Shown here piece by piece: positions 1 through 6,986 of a stretch of DNA of 31,489 nucleotides. This DNA comes from CAYJEJ01 sp964369315 (GTDB lineage: Bacteria; Pseudomonadota; Alphaproteobacteria; UBA3830; JAIRWN01). Positions within the stretch are counted from its first letter, which is position 1. Each line of letters starts with the position of its first letter. The notes beneath the pieces were generated by a model, which worked only from the letters and a program-made list of their open reading frames with translations, did no database searches and was not told where the DNA came from. Location: NCBI GenBank assembly GCA_964369315.1, contig CAYJEJ010000010.1:1-31489 (forward strand), read 5' to 3'. Position numbers and translations under genes: made by a program.

Positions 1-24
1 AATAAACCCCTCGCCTTTATTTTT
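1..24 (+). terminator. 3' half of a rho-independent terminator cut by the window edge
   Basis: The window opens with a CCCCTCGCC arm followed by a T-rich run. This matches the second arm of the complete terminator at 1959-1996 (GGCGAGGG, A-rich loop, CCCTCGCC, T-rich). The first arm lies outside the window. It probably ends a plus-strand gene upstream, and the shared sequence hints at a related or duplicated transcription unit there (inference). Confidence 0.5.
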
Positions 25-121
25 ACTTATTAGCAACCCATAATTCAAATTATCCTAGAACATCTAAAATGTTGTTATATTTTTATTAAAACTCGTTATT
101 ATTTTTCTTTTATAAAAAAAC

Positions 122-150
122 TTGACAATTGATGGATGTGACGCTATATA
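122..150 (+). promoter_or_regulatory. Sigma70-type promoter of the leucine-rich-repeat protein gene
   Basis: A perfect -35 box TTGACA (122-127) and a -10 box TATATA (145-150) are separated by 17 bases. Transcription would start near 157, giving a leader of about 40 bases that ends in an AGGA ribosome site just before the ATG at 196. This is among the best promoter matches in the window. Confidence 0.75.
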
Positions 151-195
151 AATTAGTGTCTTTAATGTTTAAGTTTTTTTTAAAAGGATTTTATT

Positions 196-1794
196 ATGAT
201 TAATAGAAAAATTATACTGTCTTCCGTAATAGCGGGGGTCGTCTCTCTCTCAGCTAGTCATCATGTGACCGCTGCTTTGCCTAACTTTCAACAAGGTCAA
301 GAAGGAGTTCATGTAACTCTAGTAAACAAAAAAGTCCTCGACGATCAGGGTGCCTTCTATAATTCTCATCCTATTAAAAAAATAGAGGACACAAACTCTA
401 ATTTTCAAGTTCAAATATTCTACAATAAAGAGGACCTTAGGTTGCCTACCTCTAAGGAAGATGAGAACTCGAAAATACGTTACGCTGTATTTAAAGATAT
501 AACTGGGTTTGCTAAACTAGGTGGTGCTCTTAATTACCAGTATAGTGTAGAAAAAACAGTAGCTTCCTATGGTAAATTTTATCAAGAACTGAAATTTACA
601 AATGTTTCTATGGATATAAATACTGCAATGGCTATTCCTTTAGGAGAAAAAAATGGTAAAGATGCCTTGCATTATAGAGAAGTAGACGGAGTTAACAGAT
701 TTTACCTCGATAAAAATGAAACTCAGGAGATTGTGATTACATTATTGGAAGGTATAGCAAATGGGACAAACAACGTTGATTTTTTAAGGTTCCATCGCGT
801 CGAAATTTTACCAGATGGTATGTTTTTTTTGCGTAAAAATATAGAATCCGTTACACTGTCTGAAAGTATAAAGGTTATACCTTCTGATTCTTTCAGGGGC
901 TGCATTGCATTAAAGACTATCAATCTAGGCCACGTAACATCACTTGGTGATAGAGCTTTCTATAATTGTCAAAGCTTACAATTACAACCTGAAAGTTTAA
1001 AGAATGTAAAACACATATCCAAGGAGTGTTTCAGTGGCTGTAAATTATTAACCCTTCTAGACCTACAACATACAACATCACTTGGTGATAGAGCTTTCTA
1101 TAATTGTCAAAACTTACAATTACCAAGGGACAGTTTAAAGAATATAAAACACATATCCAAGGAGTGTTTCAGAGACTGTAGATCATTAACCCTTCTAGAC
1201 CTACAACACGTAACATCACTTGGTGATATGGCTTTCTTTAATTGTCAAAAGTTAGAATTACATCCTGGCAGTTTAAAGAATGTAAAACACATACCCGATG
1301 TGTGTTTCTGTGGCTGTGAATCATTAACCCGTCTAGACCTACAACACGTAACATCATTTGGTTCTGGAGCTTTCCGTAATTGTCAAAAGTTAGAATTACA
1401 TCCTAGCAGTTTAAAGAATGTAAAATACATACCCGATGCGTGTTTCAGTGGCTGTGAATCATTAACCCTTCTAGACCTACAACACGTAACATCATTTGGT
1501 TCTGGATCTTTCCGTAATTGTCAAAAGTTACAATTAGATCCTGACAGTTTAAAGAATGCTAAAAAAATAGGTTGTGAAGCTTTTGGATACTTTATGAGCA
1601 CATTTGAATACCTTATGAACAAAAGTGTACAAACACCAGAGTTAGATTTGCGTAACGTAAGTTGTCTTGGATGGAATTCTTTCGAACATCGCGGTTTGCA
1701 AAAAATTACTTTATCAAGCAAGATGCGTAACCATATTGCAGAAATTTACAGAATCGACCGGTATAGTAAATTTCTATTAAATTTTGTTGAATAG
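196..1794 (+). CDS. Exported BspA-like leucine-rich-repeat protein
   Basis: The 532-aa protein starts with a signal peptide (charged MINRK, hydrophobic stretch, likely cleavage after HHVTA near residue 26). An N-terminal region of about 190 residues that I do not recognise follows. Residues about 213-475 are BspA/LRR_5-type repeats with the pattern LxxLDLQHVTSLGxxAFxNC and SLKNVKHIxxxCFxGC, then a short non-repeat tail. Five units of exactly 46 residues cover 246-475, each made of two LRR half-units. BspA-like proteins in other microbes are surface or secreted proteins that bind host or protein ligands; here that role is inference. It is a single-gene unit with its own promoter and terminator, and the ATG is preceded by AAAAGGA. 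Each repeat carries paired cysteines, which could form disulfides outside the cytoplasm. Confidence 0.8.
   Translation: MINRKIILSSVIAGVVSLSASHHVTAALPNFQQGQEGVHVTLVNKKVLDDQGAFYNSHPIKKIEDTNSNFQVQIFYNKEDLRLPTSKEDENSKIRYAVFKDITGFAKLGGALNYQYSVEKTVASYGKFYQELKFTNVSMDINTAMAIPLGEKNGKDALHYREVDGVNRFYLDKNETQEIVITLLEGIANGTNNVDFLRFHRVEILPDGMFFLRKNIESVTLSESIKVIPSDSFRGCIALKTINLGHVTSLGDRAFYNCQSLQLQPESLKNVKHISKECFSGCKLLTLLDLQHTTSLGDRAFYNCQNLQLPRDSLKNIKHISKECFRDCRSLTLLDLQHVTSLGDMAFFNCQKLELHPGSLKNVKHIPDVCFCGCESLTRLDLQHVTSFGSGAFRNCQKLELHPSSLKNVKYIPDACFSGCESLTLLDLQHVTSFGSGSFRNCQKLQLDPDSLKNAKKIGCEAFGYFMSTFEYLMNKSVQTPELDLRNVSCLGWNSFEHRGLQKITLSSKMRNHIAEIYRIDRYSKFLLNFVE
931..1620 (+). repeat. Five in-frame 138-bp tandem repeats encoding leucine-rich repeats
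   Basis: Units begin at 931, 1069, 1207, 1345 and 1483 with the same CACGTAACATCA-type opening (the second has CATACAACATCA). Spacing is exactly 138 bases with no insertions or deletions. Units 4 and 5 share the variant TTTGGTTCTGGA, whereas units 1-3 have CTTGGTGAT. This suggests stepwise duplication, with units 4 and 5 the most recent pair. Confidence 0.9.
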
Positions 1795-1958
1795 GAGGTA
1801 TTAATCTACTGAGACTGGGTTCAATGATAAGGAAGAAAATAGGTTATTTGAAGATTTCAGGAATTTATTTAAGTAATAATATACCTAATTAAAACTTTCT
1901 TTACTTAGATTTCTTATACTAATCTTGAATAAGAACTTAACTTTCATGAAAACTAACC

Positions 1959-1996
1959 GGCGAGGGAATAAAAAACCCCTCGCCTTTCTTCTTCTC
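1959..1996 (+). terminator. Rho-independent terminator after the leucine-rich-repeat gene
   Basis: GGCGAGGG (1959-1966) and CCCTCGCC (1977-1984) form a perfect 8-bp GC-rich stem around an A-rich loop. A TTTCTTCTTCTC tail follows on the plus strand. There is no U-run on the other side, so it acts on plus-strand transcription, about 165 bases past the stop of the gene ending at 1794. Confidence 0.75.
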
Positions 1997-2066
1997 AACT
2001 TAACATCATTAAATCTGGCAAAAATACCAAAACTATTACAACAGTACTTAACGACCTGTCTTAATA

Positions 2067-2480
2067 TCAAGTTTTGTTCTTTGGAGGATACATATTCCGT
2101 CGATGTTGGGAATGCATGCTCGAGACTTTATGTTCCAAAATCTCTAACTTTTTCAGTAATGCAGCACCTTCTTCATCGGTAACAGTGCGTAGTTTATGCA
2201 TCATGTTCCTCAATCGGTGTAATGTTTCTTTCTTTTTTGTGTGAGAGATTTTCTTTTTCTGAGCTGTGACTTCAGGCTCTATTTTGAAGAAACGCTCAAT
2301 CTCGGCAAGTTCTTTTTTGATGTGGTGATAGGTGCTGTTAACAATTTTTGTCCCAGAAATTTGTTGGTTGTCATTGACATTAGGTGAGTCAATGGTCGCG
2401 TTTACGACAAAGCCATTCAAAACCAGCACATGAAACACAAAAACTTTTAACAAGGAAATCTTTTTATTACTATTTAACAA
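2067..2480 (-). CDS. Small exported protein of unknown function
   Basis: I do not recognise this 137-aa protein. It begins with a signal-peptide-like segment (KKISLLKVFVFHVLVLNGFVVNA). The rest is highly charged and probably helical, rich in Lys, Glu and His, with a KKK-containing centre and a basic C-terminus (HRRNMYPPKNKT). The start is TTG at 2480, supported by GGGGG six bases upstream; an overlapping ATG a few bases earlier lies in another frame that stops at once. It faces the leucine-rich-repeat gene convergently. No partner or domain is evident, and the call rests on the signal peptide and codon-like composition. Confidence 0.5.
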   Translation of the reverse strand: MLNSNKKISLLKVFVFHVLVLNGFVVNATIDSPNVNDNQQISGTKIVNSTYHHIKKELAEIERFFKIEPEVTAQKKKISHTKKKETLHRLRNMMHKLRTVTDEEGAALLKKLEILEHKVSSMHSQHRRNMYPPKNKT

Positions 2481-2605
2481 AGTGAACCCCCATAAATCAT
2501 TAAATACATTCTGGTATTAATTATTATCATCGTTATTAGAAGAATAAAAGATTTTTAAATAAAAAACATTTAAAATTTTATTTACCTTATCAAAAGGTTA
2601 TTATT

Positions 2606-3193
2606 TTATGTCCTTGAAGAAAGGGCTGTGATTAAGGTGCCGTCATCCAGATAATCCAGTTCTCCGCCCAAAGGCACCCCTCGGGCAATCTCAGTGATTT
2701 TCAGGGCTTTTCCCTCTAAGCTTTCTTTTAAATAGTGAGCTGTTGTTTGCCCATTAAGGGTTGCACTTAACGCGATGATTATCTCTTTATATTTGTTAAC
2801 TTTACACAGTTCAACCAAGTCATCCACCCTTAATTCGCTTGGTCCAATTCCATCGATTGCACTTAAGGTTCCTCCAAGGACGAAATATTGCCCTTCAAAT
2901 GATTTTGTCCTTTCAATCGCCCAGAGGTCACAAACCTGCTCGACTATGCACAAGCAATCTTTATCCCTGTTGTTATCGCAACATATGGAACACATGGGTG
3001 ATGTTGTGTCTATATTCCCACATACGGAGCATTTGGATATTTTAGAAATCACGTTATTAATAGCAGCTGAAATTGGCTCCAAGCGAGATTGTTTTTGTGC
3101 CAATAGGAAAAGCACCACCCGCCTTGCTGAGCGTTCGCCCAACCCTGGTAATGCTGCGAAAGACTTAATCAGATGTTCAATTTCTGGTGCCAT
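2606..3193 (-). CDS. recR: Recombination mediator protein RecR
   Basis: RecR acts with RecO/RecF to load RecA at single-stranded gaps. Visible parts are an N-terminal helix-hairpin-helix (PGLGERSARR), a four-cysteine zinc finger (CSVC...CSIC) near residues 50-70, and a Toprim domain (CIVEQVCDLWAIE, then the IDGIGP region). The C-terminus GGELDYLDDGTL is typical. I place the start at the ATG at 3193 (195 aa), not the upstream ATG at 3211. Family members begin with a sequence like MAPEIEHLIKSFAALPGLG, and the ATG at 3193 overlaps the tpiA stop as TAATG. That implies translational coupling behind tpiA. A weak hairpin at 2584-2598 lies just past the stop. Confidence 0.95.
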   Translation of the reverse strand: MAPEIEHLIKSFAALPGLGERSARRVVLFLLAQKQSRLEPISAAINNVISKISKCSVCGNIDTTSPMCSICCDNNRDKDCLCIVEQVCDLWAIERTKSFEGQYFVLGGTLSAIDGIGPSELRVDDLVELCKVNKYKEIIIALSATLNGQTTAHYLKESLEGKALKITEIARGVPLGGELDYLDDGTLITALSSRT

Positions 3194-3936
3194 TAAAAGC
3201 TCTTGCAACAAATTTTAACAAGTTGTGCAAAGGTTTCGGGCATCAAGCTGGCTCCCCCGACCAAAACGCCCCCAACAGCATCATTAGAGACAAATTTTTC
3301 AACGTTTTCAACGTTTACTGACCCGCCGTATAACACGCTCGTTTTCCGACCAGAAAGTTTATTATATTCAAACGAGACAAAATTATGAATTTCTTCTATT
3401 TCCTCAATTTTTGGTGTTAGACCAGTACCTATCGCCCAATCGGGCTCGTATGATAAGATTATATTCCCCTCAAGCCCATCTATAATTGACATTTGCCTTT
3501 TCAAGACCTGTGTGGTTGTTTTTTGCTCATACTCGACAATTGACTCGCCTATACACAAAACAGGTGTCAACCCCGCATGTTGTGCGGATATTAGCTTATC
3601 CTTTAATATAGACTCGTCCTCACCATTATATTTACGCCTTTCAGAGTGTCCCACTAGGACGTATTTACAGCCGACATCGGCAAGCATACTGGCACTGACC
3701 TCACCAGTAAAGGCACCGCTTATACGTGTATAGCAGTCTTGTCCACCGACCGATATTCCCGAATCATTCAACAATTCACTCAGCTGTGCAAGATAAACAT
3801 AAGCTGGACAAACTATAACAGAAGGCATCAAGTCCCTATCCACATCACACATTGATTGGGTAAAGACCTTAACGTAATCTTTCATGCTCGAAAGACTGCC
3901 GTTCATTTTCCAATTGGCTATTATATATTTATTCAT
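3193..3936 (-). CDS. tpiA: Triosephosphate isomerase
   Basis: This cytosolic glycolysis/gluconeogenesis enzyme interconverts dihydroxyacetone phosphate and glyceraldehyde 3-phosphate. At 247 aa it has the usual length. Catalytic landmarks are all present: the Asn-Lys of NWKMNG near the start, the catalytic His in VGHSERR, the catalytic Glu in YEPDWAIGTG with the flexible lid after it, and the phosphate-binding YGGSVN and GVLVGGASL loops. The ATG has GGAAGG seven bases upstream. It is the first gene of a two-gene minus-strand unit with recR, sharing one base with it. Confidence 0.97.
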   Translation of the reverse strand: MNKYIIANWKMNGSLSSMKDYVKVFTQSMCDVDRDLMPSVIVCPAYVYLAQLSELLNDSGISVGGQDCYTRISGAFTGEVSASMLADVGCKYVLVGHSERRKYNGEDESILKDKLISAQHAGLTPVLCIGESIVEYEQKTTTQVLKRQMSIIDGLEGNIILSYEPDWAIGTGLTPKIEEIEEIHNFVSFEYNKLSGRKTSVLYGGSVNVENVEKFVSNDAVGGVLVGGASLMPETFAQLVKICCKSF

Positions 3937-3961
3937 TATTACCTTCCATAATATTTAATGC

Positions 3962-3991
3962 TTGGACATAAATGTATCATTAAGGTATAAC
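3962..3991 (+). promoter_or_regulatory. Probable promoter of ppiD
   Basis: TTGGAC (3962-3967) and TATAAC (3986-3991) are spaced by 18 bases, in the gap between divergent tpiA and ppiD. Transcription would start near 3998, about 40 bases before the ppiD ATG. Confidence 0.5.
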
Positions 3992-4036
3992 ACTTATGTC
4001 TCTCGGGTTTAAGTATGATAGCATTTTTTGGTAATT

Positions 4037-5662
4037 ATGTTAGAATTTATTAGAAAATATTTAGGGTCATTTTTTGTAAAGGCTGTTCTTTCACTGGTGG
4101 CTTTTACATTTATCTTGTTTTTTGGGATTAGTGATGTCATCAATCGCTTCACTGGAAAGGATTATTTCCTGAAAGTTGGAGGCGTTAAGGTCAACACAAG
4201 TCAATTTCAAGTTTTATACAACAAAAAGCTTGAGCTATTAAGAAGACAAGCTCCTTCTTCCCTAGAACTCGATAAATATTCAAACCAAATTTTTGCTAGC
4301 GTATTGGGTGAGCTGATAGAAGAACTTTCCATAGAACAAATTTTTGATATTTGGGATTTGGCAGCCATTGACGACAATATTGTTAAGTTTGTCCTACAAA
4401 ACAGTCCTGCTTTTAAAGATAAGAACGGTGTGTTTAACTCAGACGCTTTAAGAAACACATTAGCAATGAGGCAAATCCCCGAAAGCGTCTTTTTATCCGA
4501 GCTGAAGTTAAACACCTCTCGGTCAATGATAATGATGCCGCTTTCCCTACTTTTTAACGAACCCAAGGTTTTGATACAAAACGTAACTAACGCTGCATTA
4601 GAAAACCGTTCTGTTGACATCGTTTATATATACAACTCAGCAGTTCCAAAAATGTTAATCCAAACACCTAGTAAGGCTGAATTGGAATCGCACTATGAAA
4701 ACAATCAGAACGAATTTGTTGAACCTGAAAGCCGAGATATCACGGTTTTAGTGCTCGATGAAAACAAAGTTTTAAATTCTATAAAAATATCTGATGAAGA
4801 AATATCAGAACAATACCAACTGAAAAAAGCTGAAGAAGGCGAAGATTGGAACGAATCATTAGACCAAGTACGTTCAGAGTTAATCACTGAAATACAGCAA
4901 TCTAAGTTTGCAGATGAAATCAAATCCTTAACCGCTAAAATAGAAGATGAAATCGCTTCAAATAAAAACGTGAATTCCATCGCTCAAAAATATGGCTTAT
5001 CTGTTTTGAACCTGAAAGACTTGCTTACCAACAATACTATTCGTAGCACGAAAAAAACCGCGATTGCAAAGCCATATGGTTCAGAAATTTCTTCACTTGC
5101 TTTTAGTGGAGGCAACTTTAATGTGTTTCAAGAAACAACGCACGGGGTTCAGTTTTTAATTCTGCTTGACAAGGTTTCCCCGTCGTTTATCCCAAAATAT
5201 GGTGATATACAGCCTTCAGTCGTAGCTTCTTGGGAAAAATCAGCTCGCATTAAAGCTGCAAAAAAAATGGCTTTGGATTTGACCAATGCGGTCTCAAAAA
5301 CTCAAAGCTTATATCAATTAGCGAACAAACAAAGACTTACTGTTGATAGCTATTCATCATTAACGCGTAGTGGAGAAATATCCCCAAACAGAAAATTACC
5401 CCACGACGTTACAGAGAAGATTTTTAATGCTAAAATAGGGCAAACCTTGGCATTAGAGGTCGAAGGTGGGCAAATGCTCGTTCATATTACAGGAAAGAGT
5501 TTACCGAAGTTACAAGATGCCCAAATGCAACAGGTAAAAGCATCTTTACATAATGATATGGTAAACGACTTATTTAGCCAGTTAATTAAATATTATGGCA
5601 AAAAAATAAAAGTGGACGTTAATCAAGACGCACTAAAGCCCTATTCTAAGGGAAGTGACTGA
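4037..5662 (+). CDS. ppiD: PpiD/SurA-like membrane-anchored periplasmic chaperone
   Basis: PpiD-type proteins sit in the inner membrane with a large periplasmic part that helps newly exported envelope proteins to fold. This 541-aa protein has a short cytoplasmic start (MLEFIRKYLGSF), one membrane segment (about residues 13-33), then a long soluble SurA_N-like and parvulin-like region, matching the family's layout. The parvulin core is hard to see. The part around EPESRDITVLVLDE and the later AFSGGNFNVFQETTHGVQFLILLDKV align by eye with the flanks of a PPIase domain, but isomerase residues are not obvious, so it may be chaperone only. I chose the ATG at 4037 over the in-frame TTG at 4028 because family members start this way; the ribosome site is weak. 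The last 22 bases overlap holA convergently. Confidence 0.85.
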   Translation: MLEFIRKYLGSFFVKAVLSLVAFTFILFFGISDVINRFTGKDYFLKVGGVKVNTSQFQVLYNKKLELLRRQAPSSLELDKYSNQIFASVLGELIEELSIEQIFDIWDLAAIDDNIVKFVLQNSPAFKDKNGVFNSDALRNTLAMRQIPESVFLSELKLNTSRSMIMMPLSLLFNEPKVLIQNVTNAALENRSVDIVYIYNSAVPKMLIQTPSKAELESHYENNQNEFVEPESRDITVLVLDENKVLNSIKISDEEISEQYQLKKAEEGEDWNESLDQVRSELITEIQQSKFADEIKSLTAKIEDEIASNKNVNSIAQKYGLSVLNLKDLLTNNTIRSTKKTAIAKPYGSEISSLAFSGGNFNVFQETTHGVQFLILLDKVSPSFIPKYGDIQPSVVASWEKSARIKAAKKMALDLTNAVSKTQSLYQLANKQRLTVDSYSSLTRSGEISPNRKLPHDVTEKIFNAKIGQTLALEVEGGQMLVHITGKSLPKLQDAQMQQVKASLHNDMVNDLFSQLIKYYGKKIKVDVNQDALKPYSKGSD

Positions 5663-6456
5663 AATATCATCTCTTTAAAAAGAACATTATCGATGTGGGC
5701 ACTTTGTTTTATTTTTTTCTCAAGTGCCCATAATTTTTTGACAGTTTCAACATCGCTCGGCTCAGTAATATTTTTTGATGCTCCACCAAGAAAAAACCGA
5801 ATCGCTGAAACGGGTTCCAATTTTGAGATGATATCTAGCCTTCTTCCTTTATTAGTATTTTTTATATCACTATCTTTGAACGCTAAGCCCTGCAACACAT
5901 CAATCTCAAACGCGAGCGAGACAATGTTTGCATCGTCAAGTGCCAGCCTTTGCTGAACGGCTTTAAAAACATTTTGGGTAATAGCCGAAGAGTGATGAAA
6001 AAATGTGGTGCACATTATTTTGGTAAGGTTTGAATTGTTGATGTTGCTGTCTTTACTAAACATCCCTATACAGTCACAATCAGTATTTCCAGAAAGATAT
6101 TCCCCTATTTTTTTCGAAAAGCGATAGCCGTCGGTCACTAAGATAAAAAGATGGTTTGAACCTAAGATTTTTTCAAGTTTGCTTAGAAAAGCGTCGCCAA
6201 CCTTCTCGATAACAAATAATTTTTTCTGTTGATAGTCCGCAAATAAGCTTTCTTCACTTAAATTTGAAAAATCAAAAGATTTTGGACCAGATGAGAGACA
6301 TTGAATACCTTGATATTCTGGTTTAAGCCTTGCTGCCGCCAAGATAATGTCGACCATTTTCTTTTGAGCTGTTTGGTCATTACCAAATAAAAATATAACT
6401 CGCCTATCCCCTGATAAAAACTTGTCTATTTTAAAGTTAGATAAAAATAACTTCAT
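5641..6456 (-). CDS. holA: DNA polymerase III delta subunit
   Basis: The delta subunit opens the beta clamp in the clamp-loader complex. The 271-aa protein starts like alphaproteobacterial HolA (MKLFLSNFKIDKFL, then IFLFGNDQTAQKKM, the degenerate P-loop-like region). It has the shared LEKILGSNHLFILVTDGYRFSKK segment and a helical C-terminal collar domain. It is clearly shorter than most homologues (about 340 aa), which fits a reduced genome. It follows lptE with an ATGA overlap (start 6456, lptE stop 6453), giving the classical order leuS-lptE-holA. The 3' end overlaps convergent ppiD by 22 bases, leaving no room for a terminator between them. Confidence 0.85.
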   Translation of the reverse strand: MKLFLSNFKIDKFLSGDRRVIFLFGNDQTAQKKMVDIILAAARLKPEYQGIQCLSSGPKSFDFSNLSEESLFADYQQKKLFVIEKVGDAFLSKLEKILGSNHLFILVTDGYRFSKKIGEYLSGNTDCDCIGMFSKDSNINNSNLTKIMCTTFFHHSSAITQNVFKAVQQRLALDDANIVSLAFEIDVLQGLAFKDSDIKNTNKGRRLDIISKLEPVSAIRFFLGGASKNITEPSDVETVKKLWALEKKIKQSAHIDNVLFKEMIFQSLPLE

Positions 6457-6986
6457 CTCTTTTGCTTAGAAAAAACCCTAACAGCTTCAAAAATCTCTCT
6501 CGCCATACTTTCAAACATACTGTCATAATATGGCGTATAAAGATTGAACTCAAAAACTCCTTGAGAGCTGGCTGTGTTATACGTTATGACTGAATAAACC
6601 TTGTTCTTAAAAACAATGTTTCCACTATCAACGTCTAAAACCTCGAAGCTAGCCGTAGCCATTATCTCATAACGACCGACGGTGCCGTCGATGTATCTCA
6701 CTAATTCTCGGTTGCGTATATCCAATTGAACATTAAGCTTGTGAGGGCAAGAAAAGTATATTGGCGTATCTTGAAAAACCTCTAGTATCCTATTTCTCAA
6801 ATTCACCCCCTCTTTGTTTGGGATGAGCGAGATTTCCAATGGGTAAAGCTTGCCCTCTTTAGAAGGTTGAATTCCAACGTTTTGGCATAAGTTCTGGTGT
6901 TGATTGGCTTCATGTTTATGCAATGCAGAAATTTTGCACCCACTCATCAAAAAAACCATCAGAAGCAAAGCCAATCTATACGACAA
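6453..6986 (-). CDS. lptE: LPS-assembly lipoprotein LptE-like
   Basis: LptE is the outer-membrane lipoprotein plug of the LptD channel that inserts lipopolysaccharide. The product has a hydrophobic stretch ending in the lipobox LMSGC, then a mature domain of about 160 residues. It contains a central run resembling LptE (YIDGTVGRYEIMATASFEV, then GNIVFKNKVYSVITYNTASS). Identity is supported mostly by position between leuS and holA. The frame is open back to a TTG at 7052, but that would overlap leuS by 77 bases. The TTG at 6986 has AGAAGG nine bases upstream, overlaps leuS by only 11 bases and gives a normal short lipoprotein signal, so I chose it (177 aa). Confidence 0.8.
   Translation of the reverse strand: MSYRLALLLMVFLMSGCKISALHKHEANQHQNLCQNVGIQPSKEGKLYPLEISLIPNKEGVNLRNRILEVFQDTPIYFSCPHKLNVQLDIRNRELVRYIDGTVGRYEIMATASFEVLDVDSGNIVFKNKVYSVITYNTASSQGVFEFNLYTPYYDSMFESMAREIFEAVRVFSKQKR

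Noticed and set aside
931..1620. Regular repeats as a CRISPR array or satellite
   Set aside because: The period is 138 bases with no spacers, the units are in frame throughout, and they encode leucine-rich repeats.
1925..2182. Plus-strand open frame of 85 codons
   Set aside because: It runs through the terminator at 1959-1996 and over the end of the better-supported minus-strand exported protein gene, and has no ribosome site.
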